In this document: piece after piece, positions 21,104 to 29,227 of the stretch
Numbering within the stretch: position 1 is the stretch's first letter
How the letters are laid out: each line of letters opens with the position of its first letter
DNA from: Alcaligenaceae bacterium
GTDB lineage: Bacteria > Pseudomonadota > Gammaproteobacteria > Burkholderiales > Burkholderiaceae_B
NCBI GenBank assembly: GCA_013416435.1
Contig: JACCEN010000009.1
Location: forward strand, 62,001-126,000
Reading direction: 5' to 3'
DNA length: 64,000 nt
Made by a program: the position numbers and the translations under genes
Notes under the pieces: generated by a model
Database searches by the model: none
What the model was told of the DNA's origin: nothing
The model's input: only the letters and a program-made list of their open reading frames with translations

Positions 21104-21778
21104 TCACTGGCCGTAGCGCTTCAGGCCTTCCAGGTCCAGGACCTGCAAAGCGCCGTACTCGACCTTCAATAACTGGGCGGATTCCAGCTTGCTTAGAGCC
21201 TGATTGGCGCGCTGGCGCGATATGCGCGCCAGATATCCGACTTCTTCCTGTGTGATGTCCAGGCGCATGTTGCGGCTGGGGTACAGCAGGGGATTGAAGA
21301 GCTCCGCCAGGCACCGGGCGACCCGCGCATCGGGCGCCAGCAGGCGATCGGATTCGGCCTTGCCCACGAACTGCCCCACGCGCTCGTTCAGTTGATGCAG
21401 CAGATAGCGATTGAACGGAATGCTGCGATCGAGCAGCCAATTGAATGTCTGGTCCGGGAGCCGGGCGATGCTGGTGTTGCGCAAGGCGACGACGTCGTAC
21501 TTGCGCGCTTCATTTTTCAGGAGCGAGCCCTCGCCCAGCCAGCCGCCCGCGGGCACGCCCATCAAAGACGCAACCTTGCCGTCGGAGTTTCCCACCGAGA
21601 CCTTGATCAGGCCGCTGACGACGCCCAGCCACGCATGGGCATGCTCGCCCTTGCGTTCAATCATGGCGCCGGCCGGATAGTGCGTGATGGAAACGTCTCG
21701 CTGTACGCGCTCCTGTTGTTCGCCGTCCAGCAGCTTGAACCAGGCGGCTGCGTCTTGCAGGGAGTCTTTCATGAGCAT
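21104..21778 (-). CDS. Crp/Fnr-family transcriptional regulator
   Basis: 224 residues with an N-terminal cyclic-nucleotide-binding-type beta roll (ITHYPAGAMIERKGEHAHAW, then VPAGGWLGEGSLL), a dimer helix, and a C-terminal winged helix (ITQEEVGYLARISRQRANQAL). It lacks the N-terminal cysteine cluster of FNR, so it is not an iron-sulfur oxygen sensor of that type. The ligand is unknown. Two ATGs lie two codons apart; I use the first, with AGGG nine bases upstream. It is divergent from the acyl-CoA synthetase and liv operon and only 142 bases away, with a CRP-like dyad between them, so local and possibly autogenous control is likely (inference). Confidence 0.88.
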   Translation of the reverse strand: MLMKDSLQDAAAWFKLLDGEQQERVQRDVSITHYPAGAMIERKGEHAHAWLGVVSGLIKVSVGNSDGKVASLMGVPAGGWLGEGSLLKNEARKYDVVALRNTSIARLPDQTFNWLLDRSIPFNRYLLHQLNERVGQFVGKAESDRLLAPDARVARCLAELFNPLLYPSRNMRLDITQEEVGYLARISRQRANQALSKLESAQLLKVEYGALQVLDLEGLKRYGQ

Positions 21779-21805
21779 GAGGATTAACCCTAGAATAAGC
21801 AGGAA

Positions 21806-21821
21806 TGTCACATTCGTGACA
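21806..21821. promoter_or_regulatory. Candidate Crp/Fnr-type operator
   Basis: Perfect 6-base dyad with a 4-base spacer, TGTCACATTCGTGACA. It resembles the TGTGA-N6-TCACA half-site pattern of Crp-type sites. Its centre lies about 46 bases before the start point implied by the promoter listed next, a position suited to activation. Confidence 0.5.
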
Positions 21822-21822
21822 G

Positions 21823-21852
21823 TTGGCGCGATGACGAGTCTATAACTTATAC
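21823..21852 (+). promoter_or_regulatory. Candidate promoter of the acyl-CoA synthetase/liv operon
   Basis: TTGGCG (21823-21828) and TTATAC (21847-21852), 18 bases apart, form a plausible sigma-70-type pair immediately after the dyad. This was read by eye and is not tested. Confidence 0.4.
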
Positions 21853-21920
21853 ACAGCTCAATAATAAAACGTTCGGAAGGTGCGCAAGCACTAGGAAATC
21901 TACCGACCGGAGGAGACAAC

Positions 21921-23894
21921 GTGGCGAAAAACCTCGCTTCGCCGAACGCCGAAGCAGGGATGACATTCCCTGCGCTGGTGTCGCACCATGCCAAAGTGCG
22001 TGGCGCACGCCCCGCCATGCGCGAGAAGGACCTTGGCATCTGGCAAACCATTACCTGGGCCGAAGTTGCGCAACAGGCACGCGAGCTTGCCCATGGGCTG
22101 GCCGCGCTGGGACTGCGCGCCGGGCAGCACGTGGCCATTGTAGGCGAGAACCGTCCGCGCCTATATCTGGCGATGATGGCCGCGCAGTGCGTAGGCGCTA
22201 TCCCGGTTCCTTTGTACCAGGATGCCGTGGCGCAGGAAATGCTGTACGTGCTGCAGGATGCGGAAATCAGCGTGGCCGTCGTCGAAGACCAGGAGCAGGT
22301 CGACAAGCTGCTGGAAGCCAGCGACCAGTACCCCGGGCTTACGCGCATCGTGTACGACGACCCGCGCGGCCTGCGCAACTATAAAGACGACAGGCTGATG
22401 GAGTTTAGCCGCGTTCTCGAGCTTGGGCGCGAGCACGCCGCCGCGCATCCCGACTATGTCGACCACGCCATCGCCGCCATCGATCCTCACGATGCGGCCG
22501 CCATGTTCTATACCTCGGGCACCACCGGCAAGCCCAAAGGGGTCATGCTGAGCCATCACGCCCTGATCGACCGGGCGCTGGCCATACAGGAATTCGAGCA
22601 ACTGACCGATCGCGAAGACGTGCTGGCCTACCTGCCGCCCGCATGGATAGGCCAGAACATGTTCTCGTACACGCAGTTCCTGGTCACGGGCTTCACCGTC
22701 AATCATCCCGAATCCCCTGACACCGTGGCGATCGACATGCGCGACGTCGGTCCCACCTATTATTTCGCCCCGCCGCGCGTCCTCGAAGGCTTGCTGACGC
22801 ACGTCATGATCCGCATGGAAGACGCCAGCGCCATCAAGCGCAAGCTGTTTCACGCATGCATGAAGCTTGCGCGCCGCGTCGGAGTCCGCATCCTGGACCG
22901 GGACACCACAGTGGGCAATTGGGACCGCTTCAAATATGCCCTGGGAAACCTGCTGGTTTACGGACCCTTGCGCAACGCCCTGGGCATGAGCCGTGTACGT
23001 GTCGCGTATACCGCGGGCGAAGCCATCGGGCCCGACCTGTTCATCTTCTACCGGTCCATCGGGATCAACCTCAAGCAGCTTTATGGCTCCACCGAAACCT
23101 CGGTGTTCGTCTGCGTGCAGGCGAACGGGCAGGTCCGGTCCGACACCGTCGGGCCGCCCGTGAAGGGCGTGGAGATCCGGGTGGCCGACAGCGGCGAGAT
23201 CCAGGTCAAGAGCCCCGGCCTGTTTAAAGGCTATTACCGAAACCCGGCCGCTACGGCCGAGTCCTATACGGAAGACGGCTGGTATCACACGGGCGACGCG
23301 GGCTATCTGGACACCGACGGGCAGCTCAAGATCATCGACCGCGCCAAAGATGTCGGCAAGCTGGCGGACGGCAGCTTGTTCGCTCCGAAATATATCGAGA
23401 ACAAGCTCAAGTTCTTTCAGTACGTCAAAGAAGCAGTGGCGTTCGGCGCGGGGCGCTCCGAAGTCTGCGCCTTCGTCAATATCGATCTGGAAGCGGTGGG
23501 CAACTGGGCCGAGCGCCGCGGTCTTCCTTATGCGGGCTACACAGACCTGGCCGGCAAGCCTCAGGTCGCGGAGCTGATCCGCGAATGCGTGGACCAGGTC
23601 AATGCGGACCTGGCCACCGACCCTCAGCTTGCCGGATCGCAGGTCGCGCGTTTCCTGATCCTGCATAAAGAGCTCGATCCCGACGACGACGAACTCACCC
23701 GTACGCGCAAAGTCAGGCGGGCGTTCATCGCCGAGAAATACCAGATACTGGTCGACGCGATGTTCAACGGCAAGGCCAGCCAGTTCATCGAGACCGAAGT
23801 CAAATTCGAGGACGGCCGCAGCGGCAGGATTTCAGCCGACCTGCAAATCATTCCGGCAAAGACCTACCCCGTCAATTCCAGGAAGGCCGCATAA
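21921..23894 (+). CDS. AMP-dependent acyl-CoA synthetase (long-chain type)
   Basis: ANL-family enzyme that activates a carboxylic acid to its acyl-CoA through an acyl-adenylate. 657 residues with the P-loop-like YTSGTTGKPKG at about 197-207, YGSTETS, the hinge region DGWYHTGDAGYLD and KIIDRAKD, and a C-terminal lid. GTG start, supported by a GGAGG six bases upstream. The overall form matches the FAA1/FadD15-like group, but the acid used is not readable. The stop abuts the ATG of livG (TAAATG), so CoA activation is coupled to a branched-chain-type ABC importer, which suggests the importer's ligand is the acid activated here (inference). Confidence 0.9.
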   Translation: MAKNLASPNAEAGMTFPALVSHHAKVRGARPAMREKDLGIWQTITWAEVAQQARELAHGLAALGLRAGQHVAIVGENRPRLYLAMMAAQCVGAIPVPLYQDAVAQEMLYVLQDAEISVAVVEDQEQVDKLLEASDQYPGLTRIVYDDPRGLRNYKDDRLMEFSRVLELGREHAAAHPDYVDHAIAAIDPHDAAAMFYTSGTTGKPKGVMLSHHALIDRALAIQEFEQLTDREDVLAYLPPAWIGQNMFSYTQFLVTGFTVNHPESPDTVAIDMRDVGPTYYFAPPRVLEGLLTHVMIRMEDASAIKRKLFHACMKLARRVGVRILDRDTTVGNWDRFKYALGNLLVYGPLRNALGMSRVRVAYTAGEAIGPDLFIFYRSIGINLKQLYGSTETSVFVCVQANGQVRSDTVGPPVKGVEIRVADSGEIQVKSPGLFKGYYRNPAATAESYTEDGWYHTGDAGYLDTDGQLKIIDRAKDVGKLADGSLFAPKYIENKLKFFQYVKEAVAFGAGRSEVCAFVNIDLEAVGNWAERRGLPYAGYTDLAGKPQVAELIRECVDQVNADLATDPQLAGSQVARFLILHKELDPDDDELTRTRKVRRAFIAEKYQILVDAMFNGKASQFIETEVKFEDGRSGRISADLQIIPAKTYPVNSRKAA

Positions 23895-24800
23895 ATGACC
23901 CAGGGCATGCAGAACCGTCAGATAGGCGAAGTCGTCCTCGACTTGCGGAACATTTCCCTGTCCTTCGGAGGCGTCAAGGCACTGACCGATATTTCCTTCG
24001 ATATCCGCGAACACGAGATCCGCGCCATCATCGGGCCCAACGGCGCGGGCAAGAGCTCCATGCTGAACGTCATCAATGGCGTCTATACCCCGCAGAAGGG
24101 CGAGATCCTGCTCGACGGCGCCCGGTTTTCCAGGATGAATTCGCGCCGCGCGGCGGAAATGGGCATTGCACGCACTTTCCAGAACCTGGCGCTGTTCAAG
24201 GGCATGAGCGTGCTGGACAACATCATGACCGGCCGCAACCTGCGCATGAAAAGCGGCATCCTTGCCCAGGCCCTGCGTCTGGGGTCGGCGGAGCGCGAAG
24301 AAATCGCGCACCGTGAATTCGTCGAGAACATCATCGATTTTCTCGAAATCCAGGCGCACAGGAAAACCCCGGTCGGCCGGCTGCCTTATGGATTGCAGAA
24401 GCGGGTGGACCTGGGCCGTGCCCTGGCCATGGAACCACGCATCCTGCTGCTCGATGAACCCATGGCGGGCATGAACATCGAAGAAAAGCAGGACATGAGC
24501 CGCTTCATCCTCGATGTGAACGACGAATACGGAACCACCATCGTCCTGATCGAACACGACATGGGCGTGGTCATGGATATTTCCGATCGCGTGGTGGTCC
24601 TCGACTACGGGCGAAAAATCGGCGACGGAACGCCGGACGACGTCCGCCAAAGTCCCGAGGTGATCCAGGCATATCTCGGGGCGGGTGAAACGGCAAGCCA
24701 GGGGTCTGACCCCGTGCGGGGTCCGACCCCAACTCCGGCTTCGATCCAGAGGTCAGAAGCCCCGGGGTCAGACCCCGTACGGGGTCTGACCCCACCCTAG
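23895..24800 (+). CDS. livG: Branched-chain-type ABC transporter ATPase LivG, with repeat-encoded tail
   Basis: ATP-binding subunit of a HAAT-family importer. Walker A GPNGAGKSS (residues 47-55), Q-loop FQNLALF, a signature of the relaxed LivG type (LPYGLQKRVDLGRAL), Walker B LLLDEPMAGM and H-loop IEHDMG. A normal LivG ends near residue 268 (VIQAYLGAGE). The last 33 or so residues here are translated from two copies of the palindromic repeat and their spacer, giving GSDPVRG twice. The insertion therefore removed the original stop or replaced the 3' end, yet kept an open frame. It lies between the synthetase and livH, 15 bases before the latter. Confidence 0.92.
   Translation: MTQGMQNRQIGEVVLDLRNISLSFGGVKALTDISFDIREHEIRAIIGPNGAGKSSMLNVINGVYTPQKGEILLDGARFSRMNSRRAAEMGIARTFQNLALFKGMSVLDNIMTGRNLRMKSGILAQALRLGSAEREEIAHREFVENIIDFLEIQAHRKTPVGRLPYGLQKRVDLGRALAMEPRILLLDEPMAGMNIEEKQDMSRFILDVNDEYGTTIVLIEHDMGVVMDISDRVVVLDYGRKIGDGTPDDVRQSPEVIQAYLGAGETASQGSDPVRGPTPTPASIQRSEAPGSDPVRGLTPP
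24701..24793. repeat. Palindromic repeat pair inside the 3' end of livG
   Basis: Copies at 24701-24730 (mixed arms, TCTGA with TCCGA, centre GTGC) and 24764-24793 (perfect, centre GTAC). This is the only pair that lies inside an operon between co-directional, functionally linked genes, and it is translated. Confidence 0.87.
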
Positions 24801-24815
24801 AAAAGGACCGCAAGC

Positions 24816-25745
24816 ATGGCATTTTTCCTGGAAACACTGTTTGGCGGCTTGATGACGGGAATGCTGTATTCCCTCGTGGCGCTGGGCTTCGTACTGATCT
24901 TCAAGGCCTCGGGCGTCTTCAATTTCGCGCAGGGCGCCATGGTGCTGATCGCCGCCTTGTCCATGGCCCGGTTCTCCGAATGGATACCGCGGTGGCTGGG
25001 CATCGAAAGCATGATTCTCGGCAATCTCCTGGCCTTCGTCGTCAGCGCGCTGTTCATGTGGCTGATTGCGGTGATCATCGAGCGCTGGGTGCTGCGCTAC
25101 CTAGTCAACCAGGAAGGCACGACACTGCTGATGGCCACCATAGGCATCAGCTATTTCCTCGACGGCATGGGCCAGATCATGTTCGGCAGCAGCGTGTATT
25201 CCATCAACGTCGGCATGCCCAAGGATCCGGCCTTCATCCTGGACGGCGTCTTCGAAGGCGGCCTGCTGATCAGCCTGGAAGACCTTACCGCGGCGGTCAT
25301 CGCAGCCTTGCTGGTGGCCACGCTGGCTTTCTTCTTCCAGTACACCAGCGTGGGCCGCGCCTTGCGGGCCGTGGCCGACGACCACCAGGCGGCGCAGTCC
25401 ATCGGCATACCCCTGAACCGGATATGGGTGGTGGTCTGGACCGTCGCCGGGCTGGTCGCACTGGTGGCCGGCATCATCTGGGGCTCGAAGTTCGGCGTTC
25501 AGTTCACATTGTCCACCGCTGCGCTGCGGGCCTTGCCGGTCGTGATCCTGGGCGGGCTGACCTCGGTGCCGGGGGCGATCATCGGCGGGTTGATCATCGG
25601 GGTGGGTGAAAAACTCTCCGAGGTCTACCTGGGCCCCTTCGTGGGCGGAGGCATCGAAATCTGGTTCGCCTACATGCTGGCTCTGGTGTTCCTGCTGTTC
25701 AGGCCGCAGGGCCTGTTCGGCGAAAAAATCATAGACCGTGTTTAA
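24816..25745 (+). CDS. livH: Branched-chain-type ABC permease LivH
   Basis: Inner-membrane permease of 309 residues with about eight hydrophobic segments. Family marks are GGLMTGMLYSLVALGFVLIF, GVFNFAQGAMV near the start and LGGLTSVPGAIIGGLIIGV near the end. AAAGGA precedes the ATG at suitable spacing. It pairs with LivM to form the transmembrane channel. The ligand is not readable. The synthetase and PaaK-like genes in the same operon point to an organic acid rather than an amino acid (inference). Confidence 0.92.
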   Translation: MAFFLETLFGGLMTGMLYSLVALGFVLIFKASGVFNFAQGAMVLIAALSMARFSEWIPRWLGIESMILGNLLAFVVSALFMWLIAVIIERWVLRYLVNQEGTTLLMATIGISYFLDGMGQIMFGSSVYSINVGMPKDPAFILDGVFEGGLLISLEDLTAAVIAALLVATLAFFFQYTSVGRALRAVADDHQAAQSIGIPLNRIWVVVWTVAGLVALVAGIIWGSKFGVQFTLSTAALRALPVVILGGLTSVPGAIIGGLIIGVGEKLSEVYLGPFVGGGIEIWFAYMLALVFLLFRPQGLFGEKIIDRV

Positions 25746-25774
25746 CAGGCCATAGAGGATGAGGCGGAAAGACT

Positions 25775-26839
25775 ATGTTCTATCGTGAAAACGGCCAGTT
25801 CAAAAGCACGTACCGGGCGGATCAACAGATTTTCCCCATACGCCAGGACCGGGTGTTCGTCCTGGGGATGCTTGCCATCGCCGTCGTGGCGGTCCCCCTG
25901 CTCGCCACGCCGTATTTCCTGCAGGCCATACTCACGCCCTTCCTGATCCTCTCGCTGGCGGCCATCGGCCTGAATATCCTCGTGGGGTATTGCGGGCAGA
26001 TCTCCATCGGGTCGGGAGCCTTCATGGCGGTGGGCGCCTACGCTGCCTGGAATTTCGGCGTGCGGCTGCCCGCGACACCACTGGTGGTGCAGATTCTTCT
26101 GGGCGGCGTCTTCGCAACCCTGGTGGGTGTGGTGTTCGGCGTGCCCAGCTTGCGGATACGGGGCCTGTACCTCGCGGTGACCACGCTGGCGGCGCAGTTC
26201 TTCGTCGACTGGGCCTTCCTGCGCATTCCCTATTTCACCAATTACTCGTCGTCCGGCAACGTGTCGGTGCCGGCGCTGTCCGCTTTCGGCCTGCCGGTCC
26301 AGACGCCGGTGCAGCGCTATCTCTTCGTCCTGGCTTTCGTGGTGGTCTTCGCGCTTCTGGCCAAGAACCTGGTGCGCGGCGCCATCGGCCGGCAATGGAT
26401 GGCCATACGCGACATGGACGTCGCAGCGTCCGTCATCGGCATAAGGCCCGTCTACGCCAAGCTCACGGCTTTCGCGGTCAGCTCGTTCATCATCGGCGTG
26501 GCGGGCGCCCTGTGGGCCTACATCCACCTGGGTTCCTGGGAACCCCTGGCCTTCGACCTGAACCGTTCGCTGCAGCTGCTGTTCATCGTCATCATCGGCG
26601 GCCTGGGTTCCATCATCGGCAGTTTCTTCGGCGCGGCCTTCATGGTGCTGTTGCCGGTGTTCCTCACCAATGTGCCGCATTTCTTCGGCCTTTCCCTGGC
26701 GGTGGACACGGCTTCGCACATCGAACACATGGTCTTCGGCGCCTTGATCGTATTTTTTCTCATTGTCGAGCCACATGGCTTGGCACGGCTTTGGAGCATA
26801 GGCAAGGAAAAACTCAGGATCTGGCCGTTTCCGCATTGA
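25775..26839 (+). CDS. livM: Branched-chain-type ABC permease LivM
   Basis: Second permease of the importer, 354 residues. A polar N-terminus (FYRENGQFKSTY) precedes the membrane helices, with the family motifs LNILVGYCGQISIGSGAFMA, PSLRIRGLYLAVTTLA and IIGGLGSIIGSFFGAAF. The ATG has GAGGCGG upstream. The gap to livK is 162 bases, the longest within this operon, and carries no clear promoter or terminator that I can see. Confidence 0.92.
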   Translation: MFYRENGQFKSTYRADQQIFPIRQDRVFVLGMLAIAVVAVPLLATPYFLQAILTPFLILSLAAIGLNILVGYCGQISIGSGAFMAVGAYAAWNFGVRLPATPLVVQILLGGVFATLVGVVFGVPSLRIRGLYLAVTTLAAQFFVDWAFLRIPYFTNYSSSGNVSVPALSAFGLPVQTPVQRYLFVLAFVVVFALLAKNLVRGAIGRQWMAIRDMDVAASVIGIRPVYAKLTAFAVSSFIIGVAGALWAYIHLGSWEPLAFDLNRSLQLLFIVIIGGLGSIIGSFFGAAFMVLLPVFLTNVPHFFGLSLAVDTASHIEHMVFGALIVFFLIVEPHGLARLWSIGKEKLRIWPFPH

Positions 26840-27001
26840 TCAGAACGGGAAATCGGCTGATTCCGTTTCACCATCCGTCCAGCCTGCGCCGTCAAGGCGG
26901 CAATGCGGGCAAAGGGCGGGAAGCGGAATGACGAGGCGGCTGGCCTGTTTTGGCTACGCTGAAACACAACGGTGCATTCAGACACCACGGAGGAGTAGGA
27001 G

Positions 27002-28324
27002 ATGAAGGTTTCCCTTAAATACGCAGTTGCCATGGCAGCGGTCGCCGGTTCGCTGGCCGCCGCTTCGCTTCCCGCTGCGGCGGCGGAGCAATTCATACCG
27101 TTGCTGGCCTATCGCACGGGTTCGTTCGCGCCCCTGGGCATTCCGTGGGCCGACGGGAAAATGGACTACCTCAAGCTGGTCAATGAGCGCGACGGCGGCA
27201 TCAACGGCGTGAAAATCGTCTACGAGGAATGCGAAACCGCTTATGCGACGGACAAGGGCGTGGAATGCTATGAACGCCTGAAGGCCAAGCATGGCGGCGC
27301 ATCGGGCTTCGATACGCAGTCCACCGGCATCACTTTCGCCCTGACCGATAAGGCGATCGTCGATGGCGTCTCCATTGAAACGGTCGGCTATGGTCTGTCG
27401 CAGTCCGCCGATGGATCCGTGTTCAAGTGGAACTTCCCCTTGCTGGGCACCTACTGGACGGCGGCCGACGTCATGATCCAGGACATCGCAAAGAAAGTCG
27501 GCGGCGAGGACAAGCTCAAGGGCAAGAAGATCGCACTGGTCTATCACGATTCGCCCTACGGCAAGGAGCCAATCGTCCTGCTCCAGTCGCGCGCCAAGGC
27601 CAATGGATTCGAACTGCTGCTGTATCCGGTGACCGCGCCGGGAGTCGAACAGAAGTCCACCTGGCTGCAGATACGCCAGAGCCGTCCGGACTACCTGCTG
27701 CTCTGGAGCGCCGGCATCATGACGCCCACCGCCGTGCGCGAGGCACAGGCCGTGGGGTATCCGCGCGACAAGATGTATGGCATCTGGTGGGCCAGCTCTG
27801 AAACCGACCTCAATGACCTGGGGCAGGTCGCGAAAGGGTATAACGGAATCACCATACACAACAGCGCCGACCATGGCCGCGTGCACGAAGACCTGAAGAA
27901 GCATGTGTACGACAAAGGCCAGGGCTCCGACACCCAGGGCAAGTACGTGGGCAGTATCGCGCATACCCGCGGCATGATGATCTCGATGCTGCAGGTCGAA
28001 GCCATCCGTACCGCGCAGGAAAAATTCGGCAAGGGCAAGCACATGACGCCCGAACAGGTGCAATGGGGCTTCGAGAACCTGAACATCACGCAGGAACGCC
28101 TTGAGGAACTGGGCTTCGCCAAGCTGATGCGCCCGGTCAAGACCAGTTGCAGCAATCACATGGGCGACGACTGGGCGCGCATCATCCAATGGGACGGCGC
28201 GAAGTTCAACATCGTCTCCGACTGGTATCAATCCAACAAGGATTATGTCCAGCCGCTGGTGAAAGAGCTAGGCGCCAAGTACGCCGCCGAGAAGAAGCTG
28301 GAAGTTCGCAACTGCGCGGGCTGA
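27002..28324 (+). CDS. ABC transporter substrate-binding protein (LivK family)
   Basis: Periplasmic binding protein of 440 residues, type I fold. Signal peptide about 1-28 (SLPAAAAEQ). Then LLAYRTGSFAPLGIPWADGKMDYLKLVNERDGGINGVKI, the usual opening of LivK/AmiC-like receptors, and CETAYATDKGVECYERL. The long middle insertion and the IWWASSETD region match receptors found beside CoA ligases rather than the leucine/isoleucine receptor (family impression, not searched). The ATG follows GGAGTAGGAG closely. It is the specificity component of the livGHMF set. Confidence 0.9.
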   Translation: MKVSLKYAVAMAAVAGSLAAASLPAAAAEQFIPLLAYRTGSFAPLGIPWADGKMDYLKLVNERDGGINGVKIVYEECETAYATDKGVECYERLKAKHGGASGFDTQSTGITFALTDKAIVDGVSIETVGYGLSQSADGSVFKWNFPLLGTYWTAADVMIQDIAKKVGGEDKLKGKKIALVYHDSPYGKEPIVLLQSRAKANGFELLLYPVTAPGVEQKSTWLQIRQSRPDYLLLWSAGIMTPTAVREAQAVGYPRDKMYGIWWASSETDLNDLGQVAKGYNGITIHNSADHGRVHEDLKKHVYDKGQGSDTQGKYVGSIAHTRGMMISMLQVEAIRTAQEKFGKGKHMTPEQVQWGFENLNITQERLEELGFAKLMRPVKTSCSNHMGDDWARIIQWDGAKFNIVSDWYQSNKDYVQPLVKELGAKYAAEKKLEVRNCAG

Positions 28325-28370
28325 TTGTGCATCGGGCCGGCAAGGCGTCTGCGCCGGCCCGGCCCCAACC

Positions 28371-29219
28371 ATGGCGGTCATCATGAGTACGAACGAAGCG
28401 GCTACGGCCCAAGTGCCGGACATTCTCCTGAACGTCAACGGCATCGAGGTCATCTACAACCACGTGATCCTGGTCCTGAAGGGCGTATCGCTATGCGTGC
28501 CCCAAGGCCGCATCGTGGCCTTGCTGGGCGCGAACGGCGCAGGCAAGACGACGACGCTGCGTGCGGTGTCCAATTTGTTGAGGGCCGAGCGCGGGGACGT
28601 GACCAAGGGCAGCATCGACTATCGCGGCGAACGCATCGAAAAACTCACGCCGGCCGATCTGGTCAAGCGGGGCGTGGTGCAGGTCATGGAAGGCCGCCAC
28701 TGCTTCGCACACCTGACGATAGAAGAAAACCTGCTGACGGGCGCCTACACGCGATCATTGAGCCGCGGCGATCTCAACGCCGAACTGGAAAAAGTCTACC
28801 AATACTTTCCCCGGCTCAAGCAGCGGCGCGGGAGCCAGGCGGGTTATACATCGGGCGGTGAGCAGCAAATGACGGCCATCGGCCGCGCGCTGATGGCCAA
28901 TCCCACCATGATATTGCTCGACGAGCCTTCCATGGGGCTGGCTCCGCAGATCGTCGAGGAAATCTTCGAGATCGTCCGCGACCTCAATGTGCGGGAGCGC
29001 GTCAGTTTTCTATTGGCCGAGCAGAACACCAATATCGCCCTTCGCTACGCCGACTATGGCTACATTCTGGAGAACGGCCGTGTAATGATGGACGGCCGGG
29101 CATCCGAACTGGCCCAGAACGAAGACGTCAAGGAGTTTTACCTGGGCGTGTCCAGCGGCGAACGCAAGAGCTTCCGAGACACCAAATTCTACCGGCGGCG
29201 CAAGCGCTGGCTGGCTTAG
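28371..29219 (+). CDS. livF: Branched-chain-type ABC transporter ATPase LivF
   Basis: Second ATPase of the importer. Walker A GANGAGKTT, Q-loop VMEGRHCF, signature TSGGEQQMTAIGRALM, Walker B ILLDEPSMGL, H-loop LAEQNT. 282 residues, with about 20 extra basic residues at the C-terminus (FRDTKFYRRRKRW) compared with usual LivF, a feature I have no function for. An ATG 12 bases downstream (MSTNEAA) is an equally possible start; neither has a strong ribosome-binding site. It is followed nine bases later by the PaaK-like gene. Confidence 0.91.
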   Translation: MAVIMSTNEAATAQVPDILLNVNGIEVIYNHVILVLKGVSLCVPQGRIVALLGANGAGKTTTLRAVSNLLRAERGDVTKGSIDYRGERIEKLTPADLVKRGVVQVMEGRHCFAHLTIEENLLTGAYTRSLSRGDLNAELEKVYQYFPRLKQRRGSQAGYTSGGEQQMTAIGRALMANPTMILLDEPSMGLAPQIVEEIFEIVRDLNVRERVSFLLAEQNTNIALRYADYGYILENGRVMMDGRASELAQNEDVKEFYLGVSSGERKSFRDTKFYRRRKRWLA

Positions 29220-29227
29220 GGCCTGTC

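Noticed and set aside
21104-21778. Crp-type regulator as an oxygen-sensing FNR
   Set aside because: The N-terminal cysteines needed for an iron-sulfur cluster are absent; only one cysteine is present, in the dimer-helix region.
26840-27001. Riboswitch or extra gene between livM and livK
   Set aside because: No start-to-stop frame with family features and no recognisable aptamer motif; only a ribosome-binding site close to livK.
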